From NCBI GenBank assembly GCA_017463325.1, contig JAFTPK010000009.1, forward strand, positions 104,561-168,560: 64,000 nucleotides of DNA. The letters run 5' to 3'. The position numbers and the translations under genes are program-made. Every line of letters begins with the position of its first letter. The first letter of the stretch is position 1. This DNA is from Clostridia bacterium (GTDB taxonomy: Bacteria; Bacillota; Clostridia; Christensenellales; Borkfalkiaceae). This document shows, in pieces, positions 35,919 through 45,076 of this stretch. Under the pieces are notes generated by a model that had not been told where the DNA came from, ran no database searches, and saw only the letters and a program-made list of their open reading frames with translations.

Positions 35919-37115
35919 ATGAAAAATATTATTATGAATAGCCGTCGTTTGCACGACGAGCCGTACCGTATCGAGAAAGTGTTTCGCCCCGCGGACTACA
36001 CGTGGCAGGGCGACTGGGAGGGGAGAGCGTTGCTCGCCTTTAACTGTCACTACGAAATGACGGGCGAGGAAATTCCCTGTATGCACCAAATGATGGCACA
36101 AATGGAGGAAAAAACGAACGAGCACGGCTTTCTCGGTCCTCTGTTCGACGGCGTCACCGTCAACGAACAGCAGGTTTCGGGGCATAACTGGTATGTTCGC
36201 GGGCTGATCAAATACGCGAAAAATTTTAATAGCGAGCTTGCGTTAAAGCTGCTCAAAAGCACGATTGAAAATTTATACCAGCCTATTTTGCCTTGGTTCG
36301 ATCAATATCCGCTTGAAAGAGAAAAAGGGATAGGCGGCGTTTCGGGCACCAACGCCAAGGTTTTGAACGGCTGGCAGACCTCTTCGGATATCGGTTGCGC
36401 GTATATGAGTGTGGACGGCTTGGCGAAATATTATCAATTGACAAAAGACCAAACGACGCGCAAACTACTTGACAAGGTGATTGAAACGTTCGTGGCGACG
36501 GATTTTGTTAAGTACGGTTTTCAAACGCATACGACGCTTACCTGTATCCGCGGAATCCTTACCATGTATGAGGCGACGGGGGAGGAAAAATATCTGTCTA
36601 TCGTGAAAGAAAAATTTGCGCTGTACATACGTCACGGTATGACGCTCACCTACGAGAACTTTAACTGGTTCGGGCGCGAGGACACTTGGACGGAGCCTTG
36701 CGCGGTGGTGGATAGCTTAATTTTGGCTACCGAGCTGTATAAAATCACCAACGACAGGGAGTATTTGACGCTGGCTCGCCGTATTTGGTTCAACGGCTTG
36801 CAGTTCTGTCAAAGAGATCACGGCGGCGCGGGGCCGAATACCTGTATCACCGAAACGCAAAGGACGCTTAAAGTTTCCATGTACGAGGCGCCGTTCTGCT
36901 GCACCATGCGTTACGCCGAGGGACTTCTCGAATACAAGCAAAACGAGGCTTTGTTCTCGTGGGACGAAAAGGCGGAAGTAGTGACGGACGAAAAAGGGCG
37001 GCGGTTCGTAGACGATAAGCTGCTTGTGGAATATCAAGGTAAGCTCGTGCCCATTTTCTCTTGTAATACCTTCCTTTCAAAGGAAGAGGTTATGGCGGTG
37101 CAGGTCACCGTTTAA
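35919..37115 (+). CDS. GH127/GH146-like six-hairpin glycosidase
   Basis: 398 residues rich in paired helices. Segments VSGHNWYVRGLIKYAKNF, NGWQTSSDIGCAYMSVDGLAKYY and APFCCTMRYAEGL resemble beta-L-arabinofuranosidases (formerly DUF1680), which use a Zn-bound Cys pair; the CC here would be those residues. It is shorter than GH127 enzymes (600 or more residues), lacking most of the C-terminal beta domains. AAGGAGAAC lies 12 nt after gltX, so it is the last gene of the housekeeping run, an odd place for a glycosidase. Function is inferred from partial similarity. Confidence 0.6.
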   Translation: MKNIIMNSRRLHDEPYRIEKVFRPADYTWQGDWEGRALLAFNCHYEMTGEEIPCMHQMMAQMEEKTNEHGFLGPLFDGVTVNEQQVSGHNWYVRGLIKYAKNFNSELALKLLKSTIENLYQPILPWFDQYPLEREKGIGGVSGTNAKVLNGWQTSSDIGCAYMSVDGLAKYYQLTKDQTTRKLLDKVIETFVATDFVKYGFQTHTTLTCIRGILTMYEATGEEKYLSIVKEKFALYIRHGMTLTYENFNWFGREDTWTEPCAVVDSLILATELYKITNDREYLTLARRIWFNGLQFCQRDHGGAGPNTCITETQRTLKVSMYEAPFCCTMRYAEGLLEYKQNEALFSWDEKAEVVTDEKGRRFVDDKLLVEYQGKLVPIFSCNTFLSKEEVMAVQVTV

Positions 37116-37117
37116 AA

Positions 37118-37150
37118 AGAAAAAGCGAGGTGTTTTTCCTCGCTTTTGTT
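37118..37150 (+). terminator. Terminator of the mnmE-gltX run
   Basis: AAAAGCGAGG and CCTCGCTTTT form a 10-bp stem around TGTTTTT, ending in T residues. Confidence 0.9.
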
Positions 37151-37159
37151 GATAGAAAG

Positions 37160-37200
37160 AAAAAGCCCGTTCCTCCAAGTTTTAGAGGGGCGGGCTTTTT
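37160..37200 (-). terminator. Terminator of the lysine operon
   Basis: AAAAGCCCG and CGGGCTTTTT form the outer stem; read on the minus strand it directly follows dapB and ends in a T run. Confidence 0.85.
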
Positions 37201-37211
37201 GTCGGTTTTAC

Positions 37212-37961
37212 TTAAAGAAGGTCTTTCATTTCGTACCTGCCTGCGGGTTTTCCTTTCAGGAATTTTGCCGCACGTACCGCGCCAACGGCAAAGACCCGTT
37301 TGGAAGAGGCACTGTGAGTAATGGTAATTACCTCGTCCTCGCCCGCAAAGCACACCTCGTGTTCGCCGACGATTGTCCCGCCGCGTACGGCGTGAATCCC
37401 GATCTCCTTTTTCTGCCGTGCTCCGACAATTCCGCTACGACCGTAGACGTATTCTTTCTCGCCGCCGAAAGCCTCGTTGACGGAGTTTGCCAGCATAAGC
37501 GCGGTGCCTGAGGGCGCGTCTTTTTTAAGGTTATGGTGCCGTTCGACGATCTCCACGTCAAAGCCTTCGCCAAGCACCTCAGCCGCCGCTTTGCAAAGGG
37601 CTTGCATCAGGTTGACTCCTAAGGAGAGGTTGGCGGTTTTGAAAATAGCGACGTCCTTTGCGTATTCGTCGATCATGGCAAGATCGCTTTCGGTAAAGCC
37701 CGTGGAGGCGAGCACGATTCCCAGACCGTTCTTTTTTGCATACTCCAACCGTTCTTGTAAAGCGGAGGGAGAGGAAAAGTCGATAATGATGTCGGCTTTT
37801 TCTTTTACGTCCGCGAAAGAAGGGTAGACGGGAATTCCGATTTCCTTGGGGAAAAGGTCAACGCCGCAAACGGCCTCCGCGCCATCGTCCTCCTGTAAAA
37901 GGGAAAGGACGTTGCCGCCCATTTTCCCGCACGCGCCGCAAAGTAAAATACGCGTTTTCAT
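37212..37961 (-). CDS. dapB: 4-hydroxy-tetrahydrodipicolinate reductase
   Basis: 249 residues. Third step of the diaminopimelate/lysine branch. Nucleotide-binding GACGKMGG at the N-terminus, and ERHHNLKKDAPSGTA with catalytic His and Lys. It overlaps dapA by 4 nt and is the last gene of the riboswitch-controlled operon. Confidence 0.96.
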   Translation of the reverse strand: MKTRILLCGACGKMGGNVLSLLQEDDGAEAVCGVDLFPKEIGIPVYPSFADVKEKADIIIDFSSPSALQERLEYAKKNGLGIVLASTGFTESDLAMIDEYAKDVAIFKTANLSLGVNLMQALCKAAAEVLGEGFDVEIVERHHNLKKDAPSGTALMLANSVNEAFGGEKEYVYGRSGIVGARQKKEIGIHAVRGGTIVGEHEVCFAGEDEVITITHSASSKRVFAVGAVRAAKFLKGKPAGRYEMKDLL

Positions 37962-38848
37962 ACCCGAACCTCCAACCCGTACGCTTTGATTGCGCCGATC
38001 AGCTTTTCTCTGTTCGCGCTCTCCATAACGGTAAGCGGGGCGCGAGGCACGCCGGCGTCAAATCCGACAATATTCATTGCCTCTTTTACGGGAATGGGGT
38101 TGACCTCGATAAAGCAAGCGTTTGCAAGGGGCAGGAGCTGGTTGTTCAGCTCGATCGCCTCGGCAAGCTTTCCTTGTGCAACCAGAGTGCACAGCTTTTT
38201 GATGTCGGCGGGTACGATATTCGAGAGTACGGAAATTACGCCCGCGCCGCCGCAAGCGAGAATGGGCAGGTTGAGCGCGTCCTCGCCCGAATAGACGTCG
38301 CACTTATCAGAAACAAGACGGAAAGTTTCCATAGTCTTGCTCATATTGCCGCCCGCGTCTTTGATGCCTGCGATATTTGGAATTTCGGCAATTTTTGCCA
38401 TAGTGGCGGGTTGAATTTCGACGCCCGTACGGCCGGGGACGTTGTAGGCGATCACGGGAATAGACACCGCCTCGCAAATTGCGCGGTAGTATTCGACCAA
38501 CCCGTTTTGCGTGCATTTATTGTAATAAGGAGTAACGGCGAGCAAGCCGTCCGCGCCGTAGCTCTCCGCTTTTTGCGCGGTCATCACAGCGTCAGCGGTG
38601 CAGTTGCTGCCACAACCGAAAATAACTTTGGCGCGTTTCGCCACCTTTTTCACGGCGTATTGCATCAATTCATGTTCTTCTGCAAAGGACATGGTGGAGG
38701 GTTCGCCTGTGGTACCGAGGAAAACAAGGGCGTCCGTGCCTCCTGCGATTTGGTGTTCGATCAGCTCGCCAAACACCTCGTAGTTGACGCCGCTTTCGTG
38801 AAACGGAGTAATGATAGCCGTTGCGCTACCCTTAAAAAAACCTTTCAT
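37958..38848 (-). CDS. dapA: 4-hydroxy-tetrahydrodipicolinate synthase
   Basis: 296 residues. Condenses pyruvate with aspartate semialdehyde. GTTGEPST (Thr pair), AYNVPGRTG (Tyr), and Schiff-base Lys in GIKDAGG are all present. It starts 43 nt after asd. Confidence 0.96.
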   Translation of the reverse strand: MKGFFKGSATAIITPFHESGVNYEVFGELIEHQIAGGTDALVFLGTTGEPSTMSFAEEHELMQYAVKKVAKRAKVIFGCGSNCTADAVMTAQKAESYGADGLLAVTPYYNKCTQNGLVEYYRAICEAVSIPVIAYNVPGRTGVEIQPATMAKIAEIPNIAGIKDAGGNMSKTMETFRLVSDKCDVYSGEDALNLPILACGGAGVISVLSNIVPADIKKLCTLVAQGKLAEAIELNNQLLPLANACFIEVNPIPVKEAMNIVGFDAGVPRAPLTVMESANREKLIGAIKAYGLEVRV

Positions 38849-38891
38849 AATATACTGTATTCTCCCTTAATTTTTTTTGTGATAATTTGAA

Positions 38892-39971
38892 TTAGTCGAA
38901 ATATCCTTTTGCTGCAAGCAGCTCGGCAAGCAGAACCGCGCCGCCCGCCGCGCCTCGCAGCGTGTTATGCGAAAGCCCGATAAATTTATAATCGTAACAG
39001 GCGTCCTCTCGAAGCCGTCCCGCCGTCACGCTCATGCCGTTTCCTTCCATGCGATCGAGCTTGGCTTGCGGACGGTTTTCCTCCTCAAAATAGCGGATAA
39101 ACTTTTTAGGAGCAGAGGGGAGGGAAAGGGCTTGCGGTACGCCCGAAAAGCTTTCCCAAGCGAAAAGGATCTCTTCTCTCGTCGGTTTTTTCTCAAAGGA
39201 AACGAATACCGCCGCCGTATGGCCGTCGGAAACGGGCACGCGCAAACATTGTGCGGAAATAACGGGCGACGTGGCGGAAAGGATTTCCCCGTCCTTAACT
39301 TCGCCCCAAATTTTGAGCGGTTCTTTCTCGCTTTTTTCCTCTTCCCCGCCGATATACGGAATAATATTGTCCACAATTTCAGGCATGGTGGCAAAGGTCT
39401 TGCCTGCACCCGAAATGGCTTGGTAGGTGCATACGGCTGCCGACTTGATCCCGAACTGCTTTAACGGGTGCAAGAGGGGTACGTAGCTTTGCAGCGAGCA
39501 GTTGGACTTGACCGCGATAAAGCCGCGCTTCGTACCAAGGCGTTTTCTTTGCGCGCCGATTACCTCGATATGCTCGGGGTTGATTTCGGGAATGACCATA
39601 GGCACGTCCGCGGTGAAACGGTGCGCCGAGTTGTTAGAAACGACGGGAATTTCCCGCTTTGCGTACTCCTCTTCAAGGGCGCGGATCTTGGATTTTTCCA
39701 TGTTTACGGCGCAAAAGACAAAGTCCACCTTTTGCGCGATTTTTTCAATATCCGCCTCCGCGTCCATAACGACGAGAGAACGGAATTTTTCGGGGATAGG
39801 GGTATCGAACGCCCATTTGCCAGCAACGGCGTCCGCATAGGCTTTCCCTGCGGAGCGTGCGGAGGCGGCAAGCACGGTGACTTGAAACCACGGATGGTTT
39901 TCAAGCAGTAACATAAAGCGTTGGCCGACCATACCCGTCGCGCCGACGACGCCTACTTTGAACTGTTTCAT
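38892..39971 (-). CDS. asd: Aspartate-semialdehyde dehydrogenase
   Basis: 359 residues. GATGMVGQRF binds NADP; the catalytic Cys lies in VKSNCSLQSY. Length and sequence fit the archaeal/fungal-like subtype found in many Clostridia, not the ~330-residue Bacillus type. It is first in the operon, under the lysine riboswitch, with GGAGAAC as ribosome site. Confidence 0.94.
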   Translation of the reverse strand: MKQFKVGVVGATGMVGQRFMLLLENHPWFQVTVLAASARSAGKAYADAVAGKWAFDTPIPEKFRSLVVMDAEADIEKIAQKVDFVFCAVNMEKSKIRALEEEYAKREIPVVSNNSAHRFTADVPMVIPEINPEHIEVIGAQRKRLGTKRGFIAVKSNCSLQSYVPLLHPLKQFGIKSAAVCTYQAISGAGKTFATMPEIVDNIIPYIGGEEEKSEKEPLKIWGEVKDGEILSATSPVISAQCLRVPVSDGHTAAVFVSFEKKPTREEILFAWESFSGVPQALSLPSAPKKFIRYFEEENRPQAKLDRMEGNGMSVTAGRLREDACYDYKFIGLSHNTLRGAAGGAVLLAELLAAKGYFD

Positions 39972-40000
39972 ATTGCGAAGTTCTCCTTAAAAAAATTAGC

Positions 40001-40262
40001 GAAAGAAAAACGGAGGCTCACCGCCTCCGAGAATTTTCGTATTTCTGCAAAATAGGTATGCAGTTTGGAAAATAGCTCTTCACGTTGCGGTGACAGTCGT
40101 ACGGGTATTCTCCCGTACGCCCAGCGCGGTCGGAAAATTCCGCACTTCGGCGGCGATACCCTTTCCGCCTTTCGCTTGCTCCTCGTCGCCGAGGCGTAAA
40201 AGTTTCCGTACGATTACGATTGCGAAAGGGTACTCTTGTTCGTCCGCTCCTCTATTTACGGA
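40001..40262 (-). promoter_or_regulatory. Lysine riboswitch (L box) with attenuator
   Basis: The minus-strand leader carries the conserved L-box core: AGAGGAGCG (revcomp of 40245-40253), GAGTACCC (revcomp of 40228-40235), GCCGAAG (revcomp of 40145-40151), the GCTGGG segment, and a closing GACTGTCACCGC (revcomp of 40087-40098). The aptamer is about 40085-40258. It is followed by an intrinsic terminator (40004-40029: CGGAGGC-GGTGA-GCCTCCG, then T5). Lysine binding should end transcription before asd-dapA-dapB. Confidence 0.93.
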
Positions 40263-40265
40263 CTT

Positions 40266-40294
40266 ATTGTAGCATATCCGAAAGAAAAAGTCAA
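40266..40294 (-). promoter_or_regulatory. Promoter of the lysine riboswitch operon
   Basis: On the minus strand TTGACT (revcomp of 40289-40294), 17-bp spacer, TACAAT (revcomp of 40266-40271), placed just before the aptamer. Confidence 0.78.
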
Positions 40295-40343
40295 AGATTT
40301 TTGTCAAAGTTGAAAATTTTATTTGATTTTTTCCGAAAATTTC

Positions 40344-40372
40344 TTGAAATAATCACAAATTTGTAGTAAAAT
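40344..40372 (+). promoter_or_regulatory. Promoter of the YesL-like gene
   Basis: TTGAAA (40344-40349), 17-bp spacer, TAAAAT (40367-40372). Divergent from the lysine operon promoter. Confidence 0.6.
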
Positions 40373-40436
40373 AGAATGGAGCGAGTATGCAGCGCGTACT
40401 TGGCGCTCAAAAAACGAATTAAAATTTGGAGTAATC

Positions 40437-41738
40437 ATGGCACAGCAAAAGAAAAGTTTTATTACCCGAATGCTCGAAGGGAAAGAAAAGAGCGAGGAGT
40501 ACGCAAGAAGTACTCTGCCTACCAACCGTTGGCAACTCTTTTTCGATATCTTTAAAGGCAATTTCGGGAAGCTCGTCAAAATCAATCTTTTGACGCTGCT
40601 GTTTTGCGTTCCCACCCTGCTCGTTTTGTTGCTTGCGTGGATATTGCAAGAAACCAACGGCGTTTTGTATCCGTTCGGCGCCAACCTCGGCGTTGGCTAT
40701 CCCGCCGTACCCAACCAACAGGGGCTTGCGGAAAGCTTATTGCTTCAAAATGACCTACTTATTTACGGTGGGATCGTTTTGTCCGTTTTTATCGCGTCCA
40801 TAGGGATTGCGGGCGGTATGTACGTCATGCGGAATATGGTTTGGACGGAGGGGATTTTTGTCACCAACGATTTTTGGCGGGGGGTCAAGCTCAATTATAA
40901 AAACGCGTTGCAAACGGCACTCTTCTTCTCTATTATCTTATTCGTCACGCGCGCGATATCGAATATGACCGACCTTTCCATTGCTATGGGAACTCTTTCC
41001 AAGGCACAGACGGTGATGCTCACCATTTCCAAGGTGGTGGGGTACGTTATGCTTGTAATGGCGGGGTTGATGTCCTTTTGGATGCTCGCCCTCGGCGTCA
41101 ACTACAAGCAAAGCTTTATCGTCATGGTCAAGAATTCTTTCCTGATCACAATCGGTACTTTCCCGCAGACGGTGTTCTTTGCGGTGCTTGCTTTGCTGCC
41201 GTTCGTGCTTTTCCTTTTCAACGTCAACTTCCTTACGACAATCGGCTTTTTGATCGTATTCTTCTTTGGATTTTCGTATGCCTTGCTTGTATGGTTGGAT
41301 TTTTCGCAATGGGTATTCGACCAGTATATCAACCCGAAAATCGAGGGGGCAAAGGTTGGCAGAGGTATTTACGGCAAAGGCGGGCAACGCCTTGTCGAAA
41401 GCGGCGATTCGCAAACGGCGCTCGAATACCAAAGAATTATTTTGGCGGCGGGCAAATCCCAGCTTGTTTCCAAGCCGATCAAGCCTATTGACGACTCCTT
41501 GCAGGTGTACGATCTTCCTACCTCGTTCACGCGTGAGGACTTAAAAAGGCTGCGTGAAAGTAAGGAAACGATCGCCGAAGATACGGCGGCGTACGTCGAA
41601 GAACATAAGAACGACGAAAAATACGTGGAATATAACCGTCAGTTCGACGAACGCGAAAAGGCGTTGCAGGAGTCGGATAACGGTAAGAAAAAGAAGAAAA
41701 AGGACAAAAAATTTGGAAAACTGCTCGGCGACGAGTAA
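40437..41738 (+). CDS. YesL/DUF624-like membrane protein with a charged tail
   Basis: 433 residues. About six membrane segments (residues ~45-285) follow an N-terminal amphipathic stretch with NRWQLFFDIFKGNFGKLVKINLLTLLF, which resembles the YesL (DUF624) family of Gram-positive membrane proteins linked to carbohydrate uptake or sporulation. The last ~130 residues are soluble and highly charged, ending in a lysine run; most YesL proteins (~200 residues) lack this tail. Function unknown. Confidence 0.62.
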   Translation: MAQQKKSFITRMLEGKEKSEEYARSTLPTNRWQLFFDIFKGNFGKLVKINLLTLLFCVPTLLVLLLAWILQETNGVLYPFGANLGVGYPAVPNQQGLAESLLLQNDLLIYGGIVLSVFIASIGIAGGMYVMRNMVWTEGIFVTNDFWRGVKLNYKNALQTALFFSIILFVTRAISNMTDLSIAMGTLSKAQTVMLTISKVVGYVMLVMAGLMSFWMLALGVNYKQSFIVMVKNSFLITIGTFPQTVFFAVLALLPFVLFLFNVNFLTTIGFLIVFFFGFSYALLVWLDFSQWVFDQYINPKIEGAKVGRGIYGKGGQRLVESGDSQTALEYQRIILAAGKSQLVSKPIKPIDDSLQVYDLPTSFTREDLKRLRESKETIAEDTAAYVEEHKNDEKYVEYNRQFDEREKALQESDNGKKKKKKDKKFGKLLGDE

Positions 41739-41753
41739 GCTTAAAATAATCGT

Positions 41754-41778
41754 CGAAGCGGAGAAAACCTCCGCTTCG
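41754..41778 (+). terminator. Hairpin between the YesL-like and methyltransferase genes
   Basis: Perfect 10-bp stem CGAAGCGGAG-AAAA-CCTCCGCTTCG without a T run. Possibly a weak terminator or an mRNA-stability element. Confidence 0.45.
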
Positions 41779-41795
41779 GCTTGCTTAGGTGACAT

Positions 41796-42527
41796 ATGAA
41801 AAATGCGGCGTACGTTACTCTTGCCGAATGGTTTGAATATTTAAACGACGACTGCGACTACGAACGTTGGTCGCAGTATTTACTTGAAAAGCTGAGCGCT
41901 TTTCCGCTCACTACGGGGCTTGACGTCGGGTGCGGCGGCGGGTGGTTTACCCGTCGGTTTCAGCGGGAGGGGTATGCAATGACGGGGCTTGACGCCTCGC
42001 GGGAAATGCTTGACAAGGCGCAGGAAACGGCGCTTAAAGAGGGAGTGAAAAGCGAGTATCTTTTGGGGGATATTACCCGTAAGAAATTGCCTCGCCGTTT
42101 CTCGTTTGCGATCGCCGTCAACGATCTTGTGAATTATCTTCCCAAGGACAAGCTTGTCGCGGCGTTTAAAAATATTCACGGGGCGCTTGTAAAGGGCGGC
42201 GCATTTTTATTTGATATTTCGTCCAAACGAAAATTCCAAGAAAAAATTGCAAATACTGTAAGCGTTGACGACCGCGAGGAAGTGACCTACCTTAATTTTT
42301 CCTCCGTCGAGGGAGAGAAAGCGGTGATGGAGGTCACCCTTTTCTCGCGGCAAGCGGACGGGCGTTATCTTCGTAGCGACGAGCGTCACGAACAGTATAT
42401 CTATGAAAAAGAAGAGATCCTTGCCGCTCTTCAAGAAAGCGGTTTCACCCTTTTGGAAACGGAGGGGCATCTTCACGAAAAGGAGGAAACGGCGGATAGG
42501 CTTACCTTTCTTGCCGTGCGCAAGTAA
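41796..42527 (+). CDS. Class I SAM-dependent methyltransferase
   Basis: 243 residues. Motif I DVGCGGGWFTRRF, then TGLDASREML and GDITRKKLPRRF, then AVNDLVNYL. The substrate is unknown. Starts after a weak site; hslO begins 2 nt after its stop. Confidence 0.86.
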   Translation: MKNAAYVTLAEWFEYLNDDCDYERWSQYLLEKLSAFPLTTGLDVGCGGGWFTRRFQREGYAMTGLDASREMLDKAQETALKEGVKSEYLLGDITRKKLPRRFSFAIAVNDLVNYLPKDKLVAAFKNIHGALVKGGAFLFDISSKRKFQEKIANTVSVDDREEVTYLNFSSVEGEKAVMEVTLFSRQADGRYLRSDERHEQYIYEKEEILAALQESGFTLLETEGHLHEKEETADRLTFLAVRK

Positions 42528-42528
42528 G

Positions 42529-43374
42529 ATGAAAAACCTCGTTAGATGTCTTGTTTATGACGAGCAGGTGTCTTTGACGCTTGCCGACACGACGGAGCTG
42601 GTAAGAGAGGGGGCTAGGCTTCACGCGCTGTCCGATTCGGCAATTCGCGTATTTGGGAAAGCCCTTTCTGTCGGCGCGTTTTTAAGCGCGTGTTTAAAAA
42701 ATGAAAAAGGGGATATTTCCTTTGCAATCAACGGCGAGGGGCGGCTTGGTACGGTGCAGGTAGCGGGCAATCACGCGCTGTCCGTTCGCGGTTGCGTAGG
42801 CGAAGCAGGTGCAGAGGGAACGGAGGAGGAGTTGCTTGGAAAAGTCGGCTCTCTCACCGTTGTTCGCGGCGACGGCTACGCCCGTCCATTCGTAGGTTCG
42901 TGCGATTTTCCTAAGACGATTTCTATCGAGGACTTATTCGAGCGGTATTTCCTGATCAGCGAACAGCTTCCCACCTATCTTGCGTCCGTTGTGAAGACGA
43001 ATGGGGCGGGCAGGGTCGCGTTTGCGGGGGTAGCGGCGCTTCAACCGTTGCCGTTTACGGACGAAAAGACGATTGCGGATATGCCCAAAGGGGAGGCGCT
43101 TTACGCTATCGTTGAAAAAATGCAAACGCTCGGCGTTGAAAAGACGGTAAAAGAATATTTTTCGGCAAAATCAGACGGGATAGAAAGGCGCGAGGCTACG
43201 TATAAATGTAATTGTTCGAGGGAGTATTTGTCGGAGGTTCTCGTTACCCTTGGGGAGGAAGAGCTTCGCAAAATCGTCAAAGAGGACGGAAAAATCGGCG
43301 CGCATTGTCAATTTTGTAACACCGATTACGTCTTCACGGACGAGGATCTTGACGTGATTTTTAAAAAGGAATAA
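42529..43374 (+). CDS. hslO: Redox-regulated chaperone Hsp33
   Basis: 281 residues. A cytoplasmic holdase activated by oxidation. The C-terminal zinc site CNC...CQFC holds the four redox Cys. The frame stays open to 42403 inside the methyltransferase gene, but the Hsp33 sequence (MKNLVRCLVYD) begins at 42529, directly after the previous stop codon. Confidence 0.95.
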   Translation: MKNLVRCLVYDEQVSLTLADTTELVREGARLHALSDSAIRVFGKALSVGAFLSACLKNEKGDISFAINGEGRLGTVQVAGNHALSVRGCVGEAGAEGTEEELLGKVGSLTVVRGDGYARPFVGSCDFPKTISIEDLFERYFLISEQLPTYLASVVKTNGAGRVAFAGVAALQPLPFTDEKTIADMPKGEALYAIVEKMQTLGVEKTVKEYFSAKSDGIERREATYKCNCSREYLSEVLVTLGEEELRKIVKEDGKIGAHCQFCNTDYVFTDEDLDVIFKKE

Positions 43375-43381
43375 AGAGGGT

Positions 43382-45076
43382 ATGGGCGCAACGATTTTAC
43401 AATGGAAAAACGGCAGAGAGCGGCTTCGTTCTATGGCTGAAAACTATTACGCCGATGGCAATTATATTGCCGCCCTCCGTTTTTTGTATAAAGAATTCCA
43501 AGAATACGGCGGGGATTTCGAGGGGTATTTGCGTATGGCGGACGCCTATGAAAACCTCGGGTTGAACGCCTACGCGCTCAAATGGCTTTTTCAAGCGCTC
43601 GATATTGCGGAGGAAGAGGACCTGCCCGATTTGTACGAGGGGATAGCGGTCAATTTTCTCTCGCTCGGGGAGGAGGCAGCGTCGGCATATTATTACAATC
43701 TTTTGATCGGCGTGGACGACACCTTAACGAAAGAGAATAAAATGGAGATTGCGGCGGCGTTTTCCAAAAATAAAAAGGACGCCTTCCGTTTCGTTTGGCC
43801 GCCCGAGCTTGCGGACTTTTCCCCCGAGCTTGACGCGGGCGCGCAAGAATTAAAGGACGGGAATACGAGGAATGCTATCGAGCAATTTTCCAAGGTGGAA
43901 AAGGGAAGTCGGGAATATTTGGACGCCCGTCAAATGATGGCGGTGTCGCATCTTTTGGAAGGGGAAACAAGCGAGGCGGAAAAGCTTTGCTTGGAGGCCT
44001 TGGAGATCGACCCTTATCATATTCAAACCCGTTCGACGCTTGCGGCCGTTTATCTTGAACAGGGCAGACCCGAGGAGAGCCTTGCTCTTGCCAAGGAGCT
44101 TACGCAATTAAAAGTGGACAAGACGGACGACCTGTATAAAATTGCCACCGTCTGCTGTGAAAACGGGTTGCACGCGGAGGCATACGAACGCTTTACGGAG
44201 CTGGAAAAAAAGATGCCCTACGACGGAAAAATGCTTTATTTCAAAGGAATTTCCGCGTATAAGAGCGGCAAACTTACACAGGCGGAGGCAACCTTTACCA
44301 AGCTTTGCGACCTTTACCCCGACGCGGAGGTGGTCAAGTACTATCTTCGTAGGGTCAGGAGGGAGCTGGCAGGCGAGGAGAAAGAAGAGGGAGAGGTCGG
44401 GTATTTTTACCGAGTGACGAAAGAGGAGCGAGAGGCGCGTTGCCGTTCGTTGCTTTCCCTGAACGGTCTGCCTAAGGAGGCGCGGGAGCTGCTTGCAGAG
44501 TGCGAAGAGGTGCAAGAAAACCTCGAATGGTGCTTTGATGAAATGGACGGCATGGATAAGGAGCTGCAATATTTTGCGGTGCTTGTAGCCGAACAGCTTA
44601 GGCTGGACGGTTTCTTGCGAGAAAAGCTGCTTGATCAAGAAATTGCGGATGCTTTGAAGATTGAAATTTTACGGCTGTTTGCGCTTCGCAACGAGGATAA
44701 GCGGGTGGGGCTGGTGCTGTGTAACGTTTACCGTCCTATACGGCTGTATCGTGTCAAACTAGGCAAGAAGAAACGCAAAGCCTTTTTGACGGCGTATGCG
44801 CAGCTTGCAGCCAAGCTCTCCATTCTTTCTCCTGCGCACGGTGCCAAGTTAAAGCTTGCCGCGGAAAAGGTGTACGACAAGCTTGCCGCGGGTGAATATT
44901 TGGACGAGGTGTCGAACAAGGAAGAGGATTTGGCGGCGGCGATTTATTTGTTTTCAGGCTTAAAGGAGCTTGGACGGCGGCTGGAAGAAATCGTGTCGGC
45001 GTTTGACGCGGACGAGGAGGCGGTTTATAAAATATTCCGCTGCGTGAATTCGGTTACGGAGGAAGAGAAGAAATGA
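43382..45076 (+). CDS. Tetratricopeptide-repeat protein
   Basis: 564 residues with many TPR-like helix pairs (ALKWLFQALDIAEEEDLPDLYEG, MAVSHLLEGETSEAEKLCLEAL..TRSTLAAVYLEQGRPEESLALAKEL). No signal peptide or membrane segment. The second half is helical and less regular. It probably scaffolds protein complexes. It overlaps the next gene by 4 nt, suggesting the two products work together. Confidence 0.75.
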   Translation: MGATILQWKNGRERLRSMAENYYADGNYIAALRFLYKEFQEYGGDFEGYLRMADAYENLGLNAYALKWLFQALDIAEEEDLPDLYEGIAVNFLSLGEEAASAYYYNLLIGVDDTLTKENKMEIAAAFSKNKKDAFRFVWPPELADFSPELDAGAQELKDGNTRNAIEQFSKVEKGSREYLDARQMMAVSHLLEGETSEAEKLCLEALEIDPYHIQTRSTLAAVYLEQGRPEESLALAKELTQLKVDKTDDLYKIATVCCENGLHAEAYERFTELEKKMPYDGKMLYFKGISAYKSGKLTQAEATFTKLCDLYPDAEVVKYYLRRVRRELAGEEKEEGEVGYFYRVTKEEREARCRSLLSLNGLPKEARELLAECEEVQENLEWCFDEMDGMDKELQYFAVLVAEQLRLDGFLREKLLDQEIADALKIEILRLFALRNEDKRVGLVLCNVYRPIRLYRVKLGKKKRKAFLTAYAQLAAKLSILSPAHGAKLKLAAEKVYDKLAAGEYLDEVSNKEEDLAAAIYLFSGLKELGRRLEEIVSAFDADEEAVYKIFRCVNSVTEEEKK

